The notes beneath the pieces are model-generated. The model ran no database searches. It worked only from the letters and a program-made list of their open reading frames with translations, and was not told where the DNA came from. Source: Streptomyces sp. ML-6 (GTDB taxonomy: Bacteria; Actinomycetota; Actinomycetes; Streptomycetales; Streptomycetaceae). Taken from it: a DNA stretch of 64,000 bases. The first letter of the stretch is position 1; each line of letters starts with the position of its first letter. Shown in pieces: positions 17,750 to 27,422 of the stretch. A program made the position numbers and the translations under genes. The stretch covers positions 5,546,501-5,610,500 of the forward strand of contig NZ_JAOTIK010000001.1 of NCBI RefSeq assembly GCF_030116705.1, in the 5' to 3' direction.

Positions 17750-18184
17750 GTGTCAGGGGCGTGTGGCCGCGTGCTTGTTGTCGACGACAACAAGGTCATC
17801 CGGCAGTTGATCAGGGTCAATCTCGAGCTCGAGGGCTTCGAGGTCGTGACCGCGACCGATGGTGTCGAGTGTCTGGATCTGGTGCATCGGGTCCTTCCCG
17901 ATGTGATCACGCTCGATGTCGTCATGCCCCGGCTGGACGGTCTGCAGACCGCCACCAGATTGCGCTCCGACCCGCAGACCAGACATCTGCCCGTGGCGAT
18001 CATCAGCGCCTGCACGCCCTACGAGGTGGACAGCGGGGTCGCCGCGGGCGTCGACGCGTTCCTGGCGAAGCCCTTCGAGCCGAGCGAGCTGGTACGGCTC
18101 GTGCGGCGGCTGGCGGAGCGGGAGGCGCCCTCGTCGCTCGACGGCAGGCACGGAGCCGGGAGGGCGGAGAGCGCCGCGGGGTGA
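17750..18184 (+). CDS. Stand-alone response regulator receiver protein
   Basis: 144 residues, a single CheY-like receiver domain: acidic pocket VLVVDD near residues 8-13, phospho-acceptor Asp56 in ITLDVVMPRLDG, switch residue Ser in AIISACTP and conserved Lys in AFLAKPFEPSEL. There is no output domain, only a short basic tail. GTG 17750 is chosen because the receiver fold starts there and a TACTCT -10 hexamer lies six bases upstream (leaderless). No cognate kinase is adjacent; it precedes nrtL and lysA. Confidence 0.9.
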   Translation: MSGACGRVLVVDDNKVIRQLIRVNLELEGFEVVTATDGVECLDLVHRVLPDVITLDVVMPRLDGLQTATRLRSDPQTRHLPVAIISACTPYEVDSGVAAGVDAFLAKPFEPSELVRLVRRLAEREAPSSLDGRHGAGRAESAAG

Positions 18185-18227
18185 CCGCATGGCGAAACGG
18201 GGTCGCGATGTGCCCCCCTTTCTCCCC

Positions 18228-18233
18228 TACGCT
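18228..18233 (+). promoter_or_regulatory. -10 element TACGCT of a leaderless gene
   Basis: Hexamer TACGCT lies exactly six bases before GTG 18240; no Shine-Dalgarno sequence is present. Confidence 0.6.
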
Positions 18234-18239
18234 TGTCCC

Positions 18240-19238
18240 GTGACCCCCGCCGATCTCTCCAGGACCGTGCTGCACGCCGTGCGCCGCGCGGTCGACGAGA
18301 ACGCCCTGCGCGCGCCCGTCCCCGCGCGCGTGCGGGTGGAGCGGACCAGGCCCGGCGGGCGCGGGCACTACGCCTGCGCCGTCGCGCTCCAGCTGGCCGG
18401 ACCCGCCGCGCTGCCCGCCAGGGACGTGGCCGAGATCCTCCGGGAACGGATCCGGGAGGCGCCGGGCATCGCGGGCGTCGAGGTCACCGGACCGGGCTTC
18501 CTGAACTTCACCCTGCCGGCCGCCGCGCGCGGGCTCGGGCCGCTCGTCCGGACCATCCGGGAGCGCGGAACCGGATACGGGCACGGGGACGCCCTCGCCG
18601 GCACCTCCGTCTCGTTCGCACCCGTCGAGGAGCTCCGCGCCCGGGTCGTCACCGACACCGTCGAGCGACTGCTCCGGGCCCGGGGGGCGACGGTGGGGGA
18701 GCGGACCGCGGACGGGGAGGCGCTGCACGTGGTGCCGGTGCCCGCCGCCGACCGCGACCTCTACGAGCGGCTCGGGACCGACGCCGCGCGCTGGGCGCTG
18801 CTGCGGGCCGCCCCGCACGACCGGCCCCGGGGCACGGGGGGCACGGAACTGCTCGTGCAGCAGGAGGGCAACCCGCTGTTCCGGGTGCGCTACGCGTACG
18901 CCCGGACCCGCGCGCTGAGCGGCAACGCCCGCCGGCTCGGGTTCGACGCCGGGTACGAGCAGGAGGTGGACGCGCCCGCGCTCGGCGCGCTGCTCGCCGA
19001 CCACCCCGAGGTGCTCGCCGCCGCCGCCCGGCACCGCGAGCCGGACCGGGTCGCCCGGCAGCTGGAGGCCGTCGCGGCGGCCTTCTTCGACTTCCACGAC
19101 AGTGCCTCGCCGCTCCCCGTCGGGGACGAGAAACCCTCGGCCGCCCACCGCTCCCGGCTCGCCCTCGCCGAAGCCGCCGGGACGGTGCTGGCCGGTGGCC
19201 TGTCCCTGCTCGGCGTCAGCGCACCCGAAGTCCTCTGA
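18240..19238 (+). CDS. nrtL: ArgS-related anticodon-binding (DALR) protein NrtL
   Basis: 332 residues built like a shortened arginyl-tRNA synthetase. The N-terminal part has the ArgS additional-domain pattern (GVEVTGPGFLNFTL) and the C-terminal half the DALR helical anticodon-binding domain (NPLFRVRYAYARTRAL and the final LGVSAPEVL). Where ArgS has its Rossmann catalytic core with the HIGH and KMSK-type motifs there is only a short linker (FAPVEELRARVVTDTVERLL), so aminoacylation is not expected. It precedes lysA by 26 bp and is probably co-transcribed with it. GTG 18240 appears leaderless. Confidence 0.85.
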   Translation: MTPADLSRTVLHAVRRAVDENALRAPVPARVRVERTRPGGRGHYACAVALQLAGPAALPARDVAEILRERIREAPGIAGVEVTGPGFLNFTLPAAARGLGPLVRTIRERGTGYGHGDALAGTSVSFAPVEELRARVVTDTVERLLRARGATVGERTADGEALHVVPVPAADRDLYERLGTDAARWALLRAAPHDRPRGTGGTELLVQQEGNPLFRVRYAYARTRALSGNARRLGFDAGYEQEVDAPALGALLADHPEVLAAAARHREPDRVARQLEAVAAAFFDFHDSASPLPVGDEKPSAAHRSRLALAEAAGTVLAGGLSLLGVSAPEVL

Positions 19239-19264
19239 GAGACCCGAGAGAGCAGAGCAACACC

Positions 19265-20656
19265 ATGAGCCGATCCGCACACCCCGCCGGTCCCCGCCAC
19301 GCCGACGTCATGCCGGAGGGCCACTACACGGCCCCGCCCGCCGACCTCAACGCCCTGGACCCCAAGGTCTGGGCCCGTACCGTCACCCGGGACGAGGACG
19401 GCGCGGTCACCGTCGGCGGGATCGGGGTCACCCGGCTGGCCGAGGAATTCGGCACCCCTGCCTACGTCCTCGACGAGAGCGACTTCCGGGCCCGCTGCCG
19501 GGCCTGGGCCGACGCCTTCGGACAGGACGCCGACGTCTTCTACGCCGGCAAGGCGTTCCTGTCGCGCGCCGTCGTGCGCTGGCTGAAGGAAGAAGGACTC
19601 AACCTCGACGTCTGCTCCGGCGGAGAGCTGACCTGCGCCCTGGACGCCGGGATGCCCGCCGAGCGCATCGCCTTCCACGGCAACAACAAGACCGCCGAGG
19701 AGATCGAGCGGGCGGTCACCGTCGGCGTCGGGCGCATCGTGCTCGACTCCTTCCAGGAGATCGCCCGGGTCTCGCACATCGCCCAGCGGCTCGGCAAGCG
19801 GCAGCGCGTCCAGATCCGGGTGACCGTCGGCGTCGAGGCGCACACCCACGAGTTCATCGCCACCGCGCACGAGGACCAGAAGTTCGGCATCGCGCTGGCC
19901 GGGGGACAGGCCGCCGAGGCGGTGCGCCGGGCGCTCACCCTCGACGGGCTCGAACTCATCGGCATCCACTCGCACATCGGCTCGCAGATCTTCGACATGG
20001 CCGGCTTCGAGGTCTCCGCCCGGCGCGTGGTGCAGCTGCTCGCCGAGGTGCGCGACGAGCACGGCGTGGAACTGCCCGAGATCGACCTGGGCGGCGGCCT
20101 CGGCATCGCGTACACCTCCGAGGACGACCCGCGCGAGCCGCACGAGATCGCCAAGGCCCTCGGCGACATCGTGACCCGCGAGTGCGAGGCCGCCGGGCTC
20201 GCCACCCCGCGGATCTCCGTCGAGCCGGGCCGCGCCATCGTCGGACCGACCGCCTTCACGCTGTACGAGGTCGGCACCGTCAAGCCCCTGGATGGGCTGC
20301 GCACGTACGTCAGCGTCGACGGCGGCATGTCGGACAACATCCGCACCGCGCTGTACGACGCCGAGTACACCGTCGCGCTCGCCTCGCGCACCTCCGACGC
20401 CGAGCCGATGCTCGTCCGGGTCGTCGGGAAGCACTGCGAGAGCGGTGACATCGTGGTCAAGGACGCGTTCCTGCCCTCCGACATCGCCCCCGGCGACCTG
20501 ATCGCGGTGCCCGCCACCGGCGCGTACTGCCGCTCGATGGCGAGCAACTACAACCACGCCCTGCGTCCGCCCGTCCTCGCCGTGCGCGACGGGGCGGCGC
20601 GAGTGATCGTCCGGCGCGAGACGGAGGAAGATCTCCTGCGTCTCGATGTCGGTTGA
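19265..20656 (+). CDS. lysA: Diaminopimelate decarboxylase
   Basis: Catalyses the last step of lysine synthesis, meso-diaminopimelate to L-lysine, using PLP. 463 residues of the fold III decarboxylase family. PLP-binding Lys96 is in DVFYAGKAFLS; HSHIGSQ and the glycine-rich GGGLGIAY lie mid-protein; the C-terminal catalytic CESGD (Cys) and TGAYCRSMASNYN motifs are present. ATG 19265 follows a purine-rich GAGAGCAGAG leader. It lies between nrtL and hom in an aspartate-family amino acid cluster. Confidence 0.97.
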   Translation: MSRSAHPAGPRHADVMPEGHYTAPPADLNALDPKVWARTVTRDEDGAVTVGGIGVTRLAEEFGTPAYVLDESDFRARCRAWADAFGQDADVFYAGKAFLSRAVVRWLKEEGLNLDVCSGGELTCALDAGMPAERIAFHGNNKTAEEIERAVTVGVGRIVLDSFQEIARVSHIAQRLGKRQRVQIRVTVGVEAHTHEFIATAHEDQKFGIALAGGQAAEAVRRALTLDGLELIGIHSHIGSQIFDMAGFEVSARRVVQLLAEVRDEHGVELPEIDLGGGLGIAYTSEDDPREPHEIAKALGDIVTRECEAAGLATPRISVEPGRAIVGPTAFTLYEVGTVKPLDGLRTYVSVDGGMSDNIRTALYDAEYTVALASRTSDAEPMLVRVVGKHCESGDIVVKDAFLPSDIAPGDLIAVPATGAYCRSMASNYNHALRPPVLAVRDGAARVIVRRETEEDLLRLDVG

Positions 20657-20676
20657 TGAAATAGATGTCTCAGGAT

Positions 20677-20705
20677 CCGGACGGGTAGCAGAAACTCCCG
20701 TCCGG
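20677..20705 (+). terminator. Hairpin between lysA and hom
   Basis: Perfect 9-bp arms CCGGACGGG and CCCGTCCGG with an 11-base loop and no T-run. It may separate lysA from hom transcription partly or fully. Confidence 0.55.
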
Positions 20706-20751
20706 TGAGTGAGACTGGTCCACACATCGGATGTAAAGGAAACGAGGTCGG

Positions 20752-22080
20752 ATGATGCGTACGCGTCCGCTGAAGGTGGCGCTGCTGGGCTGTGGAGTGG
20801 TCGGCTCAGAGGTGGCGCGCATCATGACGACGCACGCCGCCGACCTCGCCGCGCGCATCGGTGCCCCGGTCGAACTCGCCGGGGTCGCCGTGCGCCGGCC
20901 CGCCAAGGTGCGCGAGGGCATCGACCCCGCACTGATCACCACCGATGCGACGGCCCTGGTCAAACGGGGCGACATCGACGTCGTCATTGAGGTCATCGGG
21001 GGCATCGAGCCCGCCCGCACCCTCATCACCACCGCCTTCGAGCACGGCGCGAGCGTCGTCTCCGCGAACAAGGCGCTGCTCGCCGAGGACGGCGCGGCCC
21101 TGCACGCCGCCGCCGAGCAGCACGGCCGGGACCTCTACTACGAGGCCGCCGTGGCCGGTGCCATCCCGCTCGTCCGGCCGCTGCGCGAGTCCCTCGCCGG
21201 GGACAAGGTCAACCGGGTCCTCGGCATCGTGAACGGCACCACCAACTTCATCCTCGACCGGATGGACACCAGCGGGGCCGGATACTCCGAGGCGCTCGAC
21301 GAGGCCACCGCACTCGGTTACGCCGAGGCCGACCCGACCGCCGACGTCGAGGGCTTCGACGCCGCCGCCAAGGCCGCCATCCTCGCCGGGATCGCCTTCC
21401 ACACCCGGGTCAGGATCGGCGACGTGTACCGCGAGGGCATCACCGAGGTCACCGCCGCCGACATCGTCTCCGCCCGCCGCATGGGCTGCACCGTCAAGCT
21501 CCTCGCGATCTGCGAGCGCGCCGCCGACGGAAACTCCGTCACCGCCCGCGTGCACCCCGCGATGATCCCGCTGAGCCACCCGCTGGCCTCCGTGCGCGAG
21601 GCGTACAACGCGGTCTTCGTCGAGGCCGAGGCGGCCGGACAGCTCATGTTCTACGGCCCCGGCGCCGGCGGCTCGCCCACCGCGTCCGCGGTCCTCGGCG
21701 ACCTGGTCGCGGTCTGCCGCAACAAGCTCAACGAGGCCACCGGCCCCGGTGACTCCGCGTACACCCGACTGCCGGTGAGCCCCATGGGCGACGTCGTCAC
21801 GCGGTACCACATCAGTCTCGACGTGGCCGACAAGCCTGGCGTGCTCGCCCAGGTCGCGACGGTCTTCGCCGAACAGGGCGTATCGATCGATACCGTCCGT
21901 CAGCAGGGCAGGAATCCGAGCGGCGGCGACGAGGCCACCGCCGGGCAGGGCGGCGAGGCCTCCCTCGTCGTCGTCACCCACCGCGCGGCCGACGCCGCCC
22001 TCTCGGCGACCGTCGAAGCGCTGCGCGGGCTCGACACCGTGCGCGGTGTCGCCAGCATCATGCGTGTTGAAGGGGAGTAA
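20752..22080 (+). CDS. hom: Homoserine dehydrogenase
   Basis: Reduces aspartate semialdehyde to homoserine with NAD(P)H, the branch point toward threonine and methionine. 442 residues. The Rossmann motif GCGVVGSEV is at the N-terminus, then SANKALLAE, the substrate region AGAIPLVRPLRESLAGD, GIVNGTTNFIL and the YAEADPTADVEGFDAAAK signature. A C-terminal ACT domain (SLDVADKPGVLAQVATVF) suggests feedback inhibition by threonine. The start is a tandem ATGATG (20752 or 20755) after an ACGAGG site. The threonine synthase gene follows after 6 bp. Confidence 0.97.
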   Translation: MMRTRPLKVALLGCGVVGSEVARIMTTHAADLAARIGAPVELAGVAVRRPAKVREGIDPALITTDATALVKRGDIDVVIEVIGGIEPARTLITTAFEHGASVVSANKALLAEDGAALHAAAEQHGRDLYYEAAVAGAIPLVRPLRESLAGDKVNRVLGIVNGTTNFILDRMDTSGAGYSEALDEATALGYAEADPTADVEGFDAAAKAAILAGIAFHTRVRIGDVYREGITEVTAADIVSARRMGCTVKLLAICERAADGNSVTARVHPAMIPLSHPLASVREAYNAVFVEAEAAGQLMFYGPGAGGSPTASAVLGDLVAVCRNKLNEATGPGDSAYTRLPVSPMGDVVTRYHISLDVADKPGVLAQVATVFAEQGVSIDTVRQQGRNPSGGDEATAGQGGEASLVVVTHRAADAALSATVEALRGLDTVRGVASIMRVEGE

Positions 22081-22086
22081 AGACCC

Positions 22087-23157
22087 ATGACCACCAAGGG
22101 CACCCACCAGTGGCGCGGCATCATCGAGGAGTACCGGGACCGCCTTCCGGTCACGAGCACGACGCCGGTCGTCACGCTCCGTGAAGGCGGTACGCCGCTC
22201 GTCCCCGCCCAGGTCCTCTCCGAGCGCACGGGCTGCGAGGTGCACCTCAAGGTCGAGGGCGCCAACCCCACCGGCTCCTTCAAGGACCGCGGCATGACGA
22301 TGGCCATCACCCGGGCCAAGGAGGAGGGCGCCAAGGCGGTCATCTGCGCCTCCACCGGCAACACCTCCGCCTCCGCCGCCGCGTACGCGGTGCGGGCCGG
22401 CATGGTCTGCGCCGTCCTCGTGCCGCAGGGCAAGATCGCGCTCGGCAAGATGGGCCAGGCACTCGTGCACGGCGCCAAGATCCTCCAGGTGGACGGCAAT
22501 TTCGACGACTGCCTGACGCTGGCCCGCTCGCTCTCGGACAACTACCCGGTGGCGCTGGTCAATTCGGTCAACCCGGTCCGCATCGAGGGCCAGAAGACCG
22601 CCGCGTTCGAGATCGTCGACGCGCTCGGCGACGCCCCGGACGTCCACGTCCTCCCGGTCGGCAACGCGGGCAACATCACCGCCTACTGGAAGGGTTACAA
22701 GGAGTACGCCGGGGACGGCGTGTCCACGCACACCCCGCGCATGTGGGGCTTCCAGGCGTCCGGCTCCGCGCCCATCGTCCGCGGCGAGATCGTCAAGGAC
22801 CCGTCGACCGTCGCCACCGCGATCCGGATCGGCAACCCGGCCTCCTGGCAGTACGCGCTGAACGCCCGGGACGAATCGGGCGGTTTCATCGACGAGGTGA
22901 CGGACCGCCAGATTCTGTCCGCCTACCGTCTGTTGGCCTCGCAGGAGGGCGTCTTCGTCGAGCCCGCGTCGGCCGCGTCCGTGGCCGGTCTGCTGAAGGC
23001 CGCCGAGGAGGGCAAGGTCGACCCGGGCCAGAAGATCGTCTGCACGGTCACCGGGAACGGCCTCAAGGACCCCGACTGGGCCGTCGCGGGCGCCCCGCAG
23101 CCGGTCACGGTCCCCGTCGACGCGGCCACCGCCGCCGAGAAGCTGGGCCTCGCGTAG
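22087..23157 (+). CDS. thrC: Threonine synthase
   Basis: PLP-dependent conversion of O-phosphohomoserine to threonine. 356 residues, compact fold type II form. PLP Lys66 is in GSFKDRGM, the phosphate-binding loop is [17 protein letters not shown], and [13 protein letters not shown] is present. The Shine-Dalgarno sequence GAAGGGGAG overlaps the stop of hom, so the two genes are translationally coupled. A long hairpin follows immediately. Confidence 0.97.
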   Translation: MTTKGTHQWRGIIEEYRDRLPVTSTTPVVTLREGGTPLVPAQVLSERTGCEVHLKVEGANPTGSFKDRGMTMAITRAKEEGAKAVICASTGNTSASAAAYAVRAGMVCAVLVPQGKIALGKMGQALVHGAKILQVDGNFDDCLTLARSLSDNYPVALVNSVNPVRIEGQKTAAFEIVDALGDAPDVHVLPVGNAGNITAYWKGYKEYAGDGVSTHTPRMWGFQASGSAPIVRGEIVKDPSTVATAIRIGNPASWQYALNARDESGGFIDEVTDRQILSAYRLLASQEGVFVEPASAASVAGLLKAAEEGKVDPGQKIVCTVTGNGLKDPDWAVAGAPQPVTVPVDAATAAEKLGLA

Positions 23158-23159
23158 GG

Positions 23160-23208
23160 CTTCCGGGCCCGGCCGGTGCGGCTCTTTCCGGCCGGCCGGG
23201 CCCGGAAG
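23160..23208 (+). terminator. thrC: 17-bp perfect stem-loop after thrC
   Basis: Arms 23160-23176 and 23192-23208 are fully complementary with a 15-base loop. It starts three bases after the thrC stop codon. There is no T-run. Confidence 0.8.
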
Positions 23209-23484
23209 CGCCCGCGCCGGCCGTTCGCGGCGGGCCGGGGCGAGCGGCCGACGGAAATCCGGCCCGCTGCCGCCGAGGGAAGGGGAACCCCGTTCCGGCG
23301 CCGGAAAGTCCTGCTGCGGAAGGGCCCGGTGAATTCGTTCGGCGAAGGCCCGCGGAGCTGCCCGGCAAAGCCGCTCCGCAAACCCCGGCGTCCCAGTCGG
23401 CAAACGCCCGTACGGCGTTGCCGGAAAGCCTTCCCCGGTGAGCGGAATCCAGCTCAACCGCCCTTTTCGGGACGGAGAGCGCAT

Positions 23485-23516
23485 AGGAGGCGTGCGACAC
23501 GCATCGTGCGCCTCCT
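23485..23516. promoter_or_regulatory. Inverted repeat AGGAGGCG-N16-CGCCTCCT upstream of thrB
   Basis: Perfect 8-bp arms about 35 bp upstream of a TAAGCT -10 candidate (23551-23556). It could be an operator, or a hairpin if transcribed. Confidence 0.45.
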
Positions 23517-23708
23517 GTGCGCCCTATGTCGCCACAGAACCTTCCTTCGATAAGCTGTACTCAAGCCGTACCACCGCATCTGCCGCGGTGCAGGGGCCGT
23601 TGTGGCCATCGGGTTCCCCGGAATTCCACTCCCCGCCGCCACAACCTCCCGCCGACAGCCACATCGCTTCACCACCCCCGCCGCCTCACAAGGAGAGTCG
23701 TCCAACCG

Positions 23709-24626
23709 ATGGCCGGTCCTGCCTTCCGAGCCGCCGCCGTCCGGGTGCGCGTCCCCGCGACCAGCGCCAACCTGGGCCCGGGTTTCGACGCCTTCGGCCT
23801 GTCGCTGGGTCTCTACGACGACGTCGTCGTACGCGTCGCCGACTCCGGACTGCACATCGACATCGCGGGCGAGGGCGCCGACACCCTGCCCCGCGACGAG
23901 AGGCACCTCCTCGTGCGCTCCCTGCGCACGGCCTTCGACCTGCTCGGCGGACAGCCCCGCGGCCTGGAGATCGTCTGCGCCAACCGCATCCCGCACGGGC
24001 GCGGCCTCGGCTCCTCCTCGGCCGCCATCTGCGCCGGGATCGTCGCCGCCCGCGCCGTGACGACCGGCGCCGACGCCCGGCTCGACGACGCCGCGCTGCT
24101 GGAGCTCGCCACCGAGATCGAGGGCCACCCCGACAACGTCGCGGCCTGTCTGCTCGGCGGATTCACCCTTGCGTGGATGGACGGCGGATCGGCGCGCGCG
24201 ATCAGGATGGACCCCGCAGAATCCATCGTTCCGGTGGTTTTCGTACCCAGTGAGCCGGTCCTGACCGAGACCGCCCGCGGACTGCTGCCGCGCACGGTCC
24301 CGCACGTCGACGCCGCCTTCAACGCCGGCCGGGCCGCACTCCTCGTCGAGGCCCTGACCAGGCGGCCGGAGCTGCTGCTCACCGCCACCGAGGACCGGCT
24401 GCACCAGGAATACCGCGCCCCGGCGATGCCGCAGAGCGTGGAGCTCGTGAACCGACTGCGCGCCGAGGGCGTTCCCGCGGTCATCTCCGGTGCCGGGCCG
24501 ACGGTGCTCGCACTGGCCGAGGACGGTGCGGCCGACAAGGTCGCACAGCTGGCGGGCGAGGGGTGGGCGGCCAACCGTCTCGCCCTCGACGCCCCGGGCG
24601 CGAGTGTGCTGCCGCTCGCCCCGTAG
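23709..24626 (+). CDS. thrB: Homoserine kinase
   Basis: Phosphorylates homoserine with ATP, feeding threonine synthase. 305-residue GHMP kinase: N-terminal VRVPATSANLGPGFDAFG, ATP-binding PHGRGLGSSSAA near residue 95, the EGHPDNVAACLLGG motif and the C-terminal AVISGAGPTVLAL. ATG 23709 has AAGGAGA 12 bases upstream. It is separated from thrC by 551 bp with a terminator and its own promoter candidate, so it is not strictly in the hom-thrC operon. Confidence 0.97.
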   Translation: MAGPAFRAAAVRVRVPATSANLGPGFDAFGLSLGLYDDVVVRVADSGLHIDIAGEGADTLPRDERHLLVRSLRTAFDLLGGQPRGLEIVCANRIPHGRGLGSSSAAICAGIVAARAVTTGADARLDDAALLELATEIEGHPDNVAACLLGGFTLAWMDGGSARAIRMDPAESIVPVVFVPSEPVLTETARGLLPRTVPHVDAAFNAGRAALLVEALTRRPELLLTATEDRLHQEYRAPAMPQSVELVNRLRAEGVPAVISGAGPTVLALAEDGAADKVAQLAGEGWAANRLALDAPGASVLPLAP

Positions 24627-25009
24627 CCGAGAAGTGATTGCCGGTGAGTGAGAGGGGGAATGTTTGTTGGAGCCGGTAGTGTTAACCTCAAGTCTGCAAC
24701 CGACGTCTATGTGGCGCGTTGCTTCGTGTCCCTTTCCGGGACCACCAATTCTTCCGGGAGCCTCCCCAACTGCCTGAGCAGCCCGCCTGAGCAGTTTCGT
24801 GCACGCTCCGGAACCGGCACGACACCCCTCGCTCGTCCAGGAGTGGGCCGAGCAGGGGGATCTCGCGCCGGGCCCTTGCACACCTTCATCTCTCCGCCGT
24901 ACCCGGCGGACCACCGCCCCGGCACGGTCCGCAAGAAAAGACCGCAGTCGGACAGCACAACCGGTCGCCGAGCCAGAAGGCCGACGTCCGCTCCAGGGAA
25001 GGACCCTTC
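24627..25009 (+). other. Long 5' leader/promoter region of rho
   Basis: 383 bp without a gene. A less GC-rich block around 24660-24700 (containing TAGTGTTAACCT) is the likely promoter, giving a leader of about 300 nt, rich in C and with few stable hairpins. Long unstructured leaders of rho genes are known to allow Rho autoregulation; here that is inference. Confidence 0.55.
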
Positions 25010-27010
25010 GTGAGCGACACCACCGATCTGATGGGCGTGACTGCCGACAAGAGCGTCGACAGCGCCGCGCCCGCCGAAGGTGCTGCCACTGGCACCACCA
25101 CACGGCGCCGCCGCTCCGGCACCGGCCTTGACGGCATGGTCCTGGCCGAGCTGCAGCAGGTCGCGTCCGGCCTCGGTATCAGGGGCACTGCGCGGATGCG
25201 CAAGGGCCAGTTGATCGAGGTCATCAAGGAGGCGCAGGCCGGTAGCTCCGCCGCGCCCAAGGCCGCCGCGCCCGCCGCGGAGGCCGAGACCAAGCCCAAG
25301 CGCCGGGCCACCTCCAAGGCGCGCACCGGGGACGACTCCGCCGCCGCGCCCGCCGAGAAGGCCGCGGCCCAGCAGCAGATCGACATCCCCGGCCAGCCGG
25401 CCAGCGACGACCAGCCCACGGGCGAGCGCCGTCGGCGCCGTGCGACCGCGCAGGCGGGCAGCCCGGAGACCAAGGCCGAGAGCAAGCCCGCCGAGGCCAA
25501 GGCGGAGGCGCCGGCCGAGCCGAAGGGCGAGGAGCGTGCCGAGGCCAAGGCCGAGACGGCCGCCGACACGGCCGAGGGCCGTCGCGGCGACCGCCAGGAG
25601 CGCGGCCAGCGCGGCGACCGCCAGGAGCGCGGCGAGCGCGGGGATCGCCGCGACCGGCAGCGCGACCGCCGCGGCAAGGGCGACGACCAGGGCCAGCAGG
25701 CCGGCCAGCGCCAGCAGCGCCAGGGCCAGCAGGGCGGCGGCGGCCCGCAGGACGACGGCTACGACGACGAGGCGGGCGGCCGGCGCGGCCGTCGGGGCCG
25801 CTACCGCGACCGCCGCGGCCGTCGGGGCCGCGACGAGTTCGCGGGCGAGGTCCCGGTCTCGGACGACGACGTCCTGATCCCCGTCGCGGGCATCCTGGAC
25901 ATCCTCGACAACTACGCGTTCATCCGGACCTCCGGCTACCTGCCGGGCCCGAACGACGTGTACGTCTCGCTCGCCCAGGTCCGCAAGAACGGCCTGCGCA
26001 AGGGCGACCACGTCACCGGTGCGGTGCGCCAGCCCAAGGACGGCGAGCGCCGTGAGAAGTTCAACGCCCTGGTGCGTCTGGACTCGGTGAACGGCATGGC
26101 GCCCGAAAGCGGCCGAGGCCGCCCGGAGTTCCAGAAGCTGACGCCGCTCTACCCGCAGGACCGGCTCCGTCTGGAGACCGACTCCAACGTCCTGACGACG
26201 CGGATCATCGACCTGGTGGCCCCGATCGGCAAGGGCCAGCGCGGTCTGATCGTGGCCCCGCCGAAGACCGGCAAGACCATGATCCTGCAGGCGATCGCCA
26301 ACGCGATCACGGTCAACAGCCCCGAGTGCCACCTGATGGTCGTCCTGGTCGACGAGCGTCCGGAAGAGGTCACCGACATGCAGCGGTCGGTGAAGGGCGA
26401 GGTCATCTCCTCCACCTTCGACCGCCCCGCCGAGGACCACACCACCGTCGCCGAGCTGGCCATCGAGCGCGCCAAGCGCCTCGTCGAGCTGGGTCACGAC
26501 GTGGTCGTCCTGCTGGACTCGATCACCCGTCTGGGACGCGCGTACAACCTCGCCGCCCCCGCCTCCGGCCGCATCCTGTCCGGTGGTGTCGACTCGACCG
26601 CGCTGTACCCGCCGAAGCGCTTCTTCGGCGCGGCGCGCAACATCGAGGACGGCGGCTCGCTGACCATCCTGGCCACCGCGCTCGTCGAGACCGGCTCGCG
26701 CATGGACGAGGTGATCTTCGAGGAGTTCAAGGGCACCGGCAACATGGAGCTCAAGCTCGACCGGAAGCTCTCGGACAAGCGCATCTTCCCGGCGGTGGAC
26801 GTCGACGCGTCCAGCACCCGCAAGGAGGAAATCCTGCTGGGCGGCGAGGAATTGGCGATCGTCTGGAAGCTGCGCCGGGTGCTGCACGCGCTCGACCAGC
26901 AGCAGGCGATCGAGCTCCTCCTGGACCGGATGAAGAAGACCCAGTCCAACGCGGAGTTCCTGCTCCAGATCCAGAAGACGACGCCGGCGCCGGGCAACGG
27001 CAACGACTGA
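25010..27010 (+). CDS. rho: Transcription termination factor Rho with actinobacterial insert
   Basis: Hexameric RNA-dependent ATPase that ends transcription. 666 residues, longer than the roughly 420 of E. coli Rho because of a charged, disordered insert at about residues 75-285 with repeated RGDRQERG units, Gln/Gly tracts and [12 protein letters not shown]. Before it lies the small N-terminal helical domain ([16 protein letters not shown]). After it come the cold-shock RNA-binding domain ([18 protein letters not shown]), Walker A PPKTGKTM (Lys422), Walker [17 protein letters not shown], and the R-loop with [14 protein letters not shown] 25010 follows GGAAGGA; ATG 25031 is a weaker alternative. 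Confidence 0.97.
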   Translation: MSDTTDLMGVTADKSVDSAAPAEGAATGTTTRRRRSGTGLDGMVLAELQQVASGLGIRGTARMRKGQLIEVIKEAQAGSSAAPKAAAPAAEAETKPKRRATSKARTGDDSAAAPAEKAAAQQQIDIPGQPASDDQPTGERRRRRATAQAGSPETKAESKPAEAKAEAPAEPKGEERAEAKAETAADTAEGRRGDRQERGQRGDRQERGERGDRRDRQRDRRGKGDDQGQQAGQRQQRQGQQGGGGPQDDGYDDEAGGRRGRRGRYRDRRGRRGRDEFAGEVPVSDDDVLIPVAGILDILDNYAFIRTSGYLPGPNDVYVSLAQVRKNGLRKGDHVTGAVRQPKDGERREKFNALVRLDSVNGMAPESGRGRPEFQKLTPLYPQDRLRLETDSNVLTTRIIDLVAPIGKGQRGLIVAPPKTGKTMILQAIANAITVNSPECHLMVVLVDERPEEVTDMQRSVKGEVISSTFDRPAEDHTTVAELAIERAKRLVELGHDVVVLLDSITRLGRAYNLAAPASGRILSGGVDSTALYPPKRFFGAARNIEDGGSLTILATALVETGSRMDEVIFEEFKGTGNMELKLDRKLSDKRIFPAVDVDASSTRKEEILLGGEELAIVWKLRRVLHALDQQQAIELLLDRMKKTQSNAEFLLQIQKTTPAPGNGND

Positions 27011-27422
27011 CGTCGCAGCGGACCGGCCGGACCGGTCGAACCGCGGGGCCGCCCCCGTCACTTCGGTGACGGGGGCGGCCCCGTTCCGCGTACCGGCCCC
27101 GCCGGCCCGTTCGTCCGGTCCGAGACCTTCGCCACACGGCGGCCGTCGCACCGGACGCCGCAGCGGTGCCCGCAAAGAGCGAGAAACCGCAGGTGAGCGG
27201 GGTGTGACCGACTGTCCACCGGTGTCGACCGCTCCGTATTTCCTCACACGGACCCAACAGTCGGCTGTGCAACCCTTCTTCGTACCGCCGCGTCGTACCA
27301 AGTACCGACAAGTCGCCAAAGACGGCGAAAAGGGGACCGGGGCGTGCCGTCGGCGCGGACCCGTCCGGCGGCCGGGGCCGAGCGGTCCGGCGGACGCCGA
27401 CGAGCGAGGGAGAGGGGTGGCC
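27011..27422. other. Gap between rho and the LCP gene
   Basis: Begins with the rho terminator (27044-27083). Farther on, CCGACTGT (27208-27215) and ACAGTCGG (27257-27264) form perfect 8-bp inverted arms 41 bp apart, around a more AT-rich segment that may be the LCP promoter. Confidence 0.6.
27044..27083. terminator. rho: 18-bp perfect hairpin with TTCG loop after rho
   Basis: Arms 27044-27061 and 27066-27083 are fully complementary and closed by the very stable TTCG tetraloop. It is among the strongest terminators in the window. Confidence 0.9.

Larger units (their letters stand above)
23158..23708. other. 551-bp gap between thrC and thrB
   Basis: No gene supported. It holds a strong terminator just after thrC, an 8-bp inverted repeat at 23485-23516, a -10 candidate TAAGCT at 23551-23556, and a roughly 150-nt leader to thrB rich in C. 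thrB therefore seems to have its own promoter. Confidence 0.65.

Noticed and set aside
20657..20751. Riboswitch or T-box before hom
   Set aside because: Only a 9-bp hairpin is present; no lysine riboswitch or T-box sequence is seen in 95 bp.
20806..23484. An 892-codon open frame opposite hom and thrC
   Set aside because: Antisense shadow of recognised genes, low-complexity product.
25560..25850. Repetitive sequence that could be taken for a CRISPR or tandem array
   Set aside because: It is in-frame coding repeat of the Rho insert (RGDRQERG units), with no spacers.
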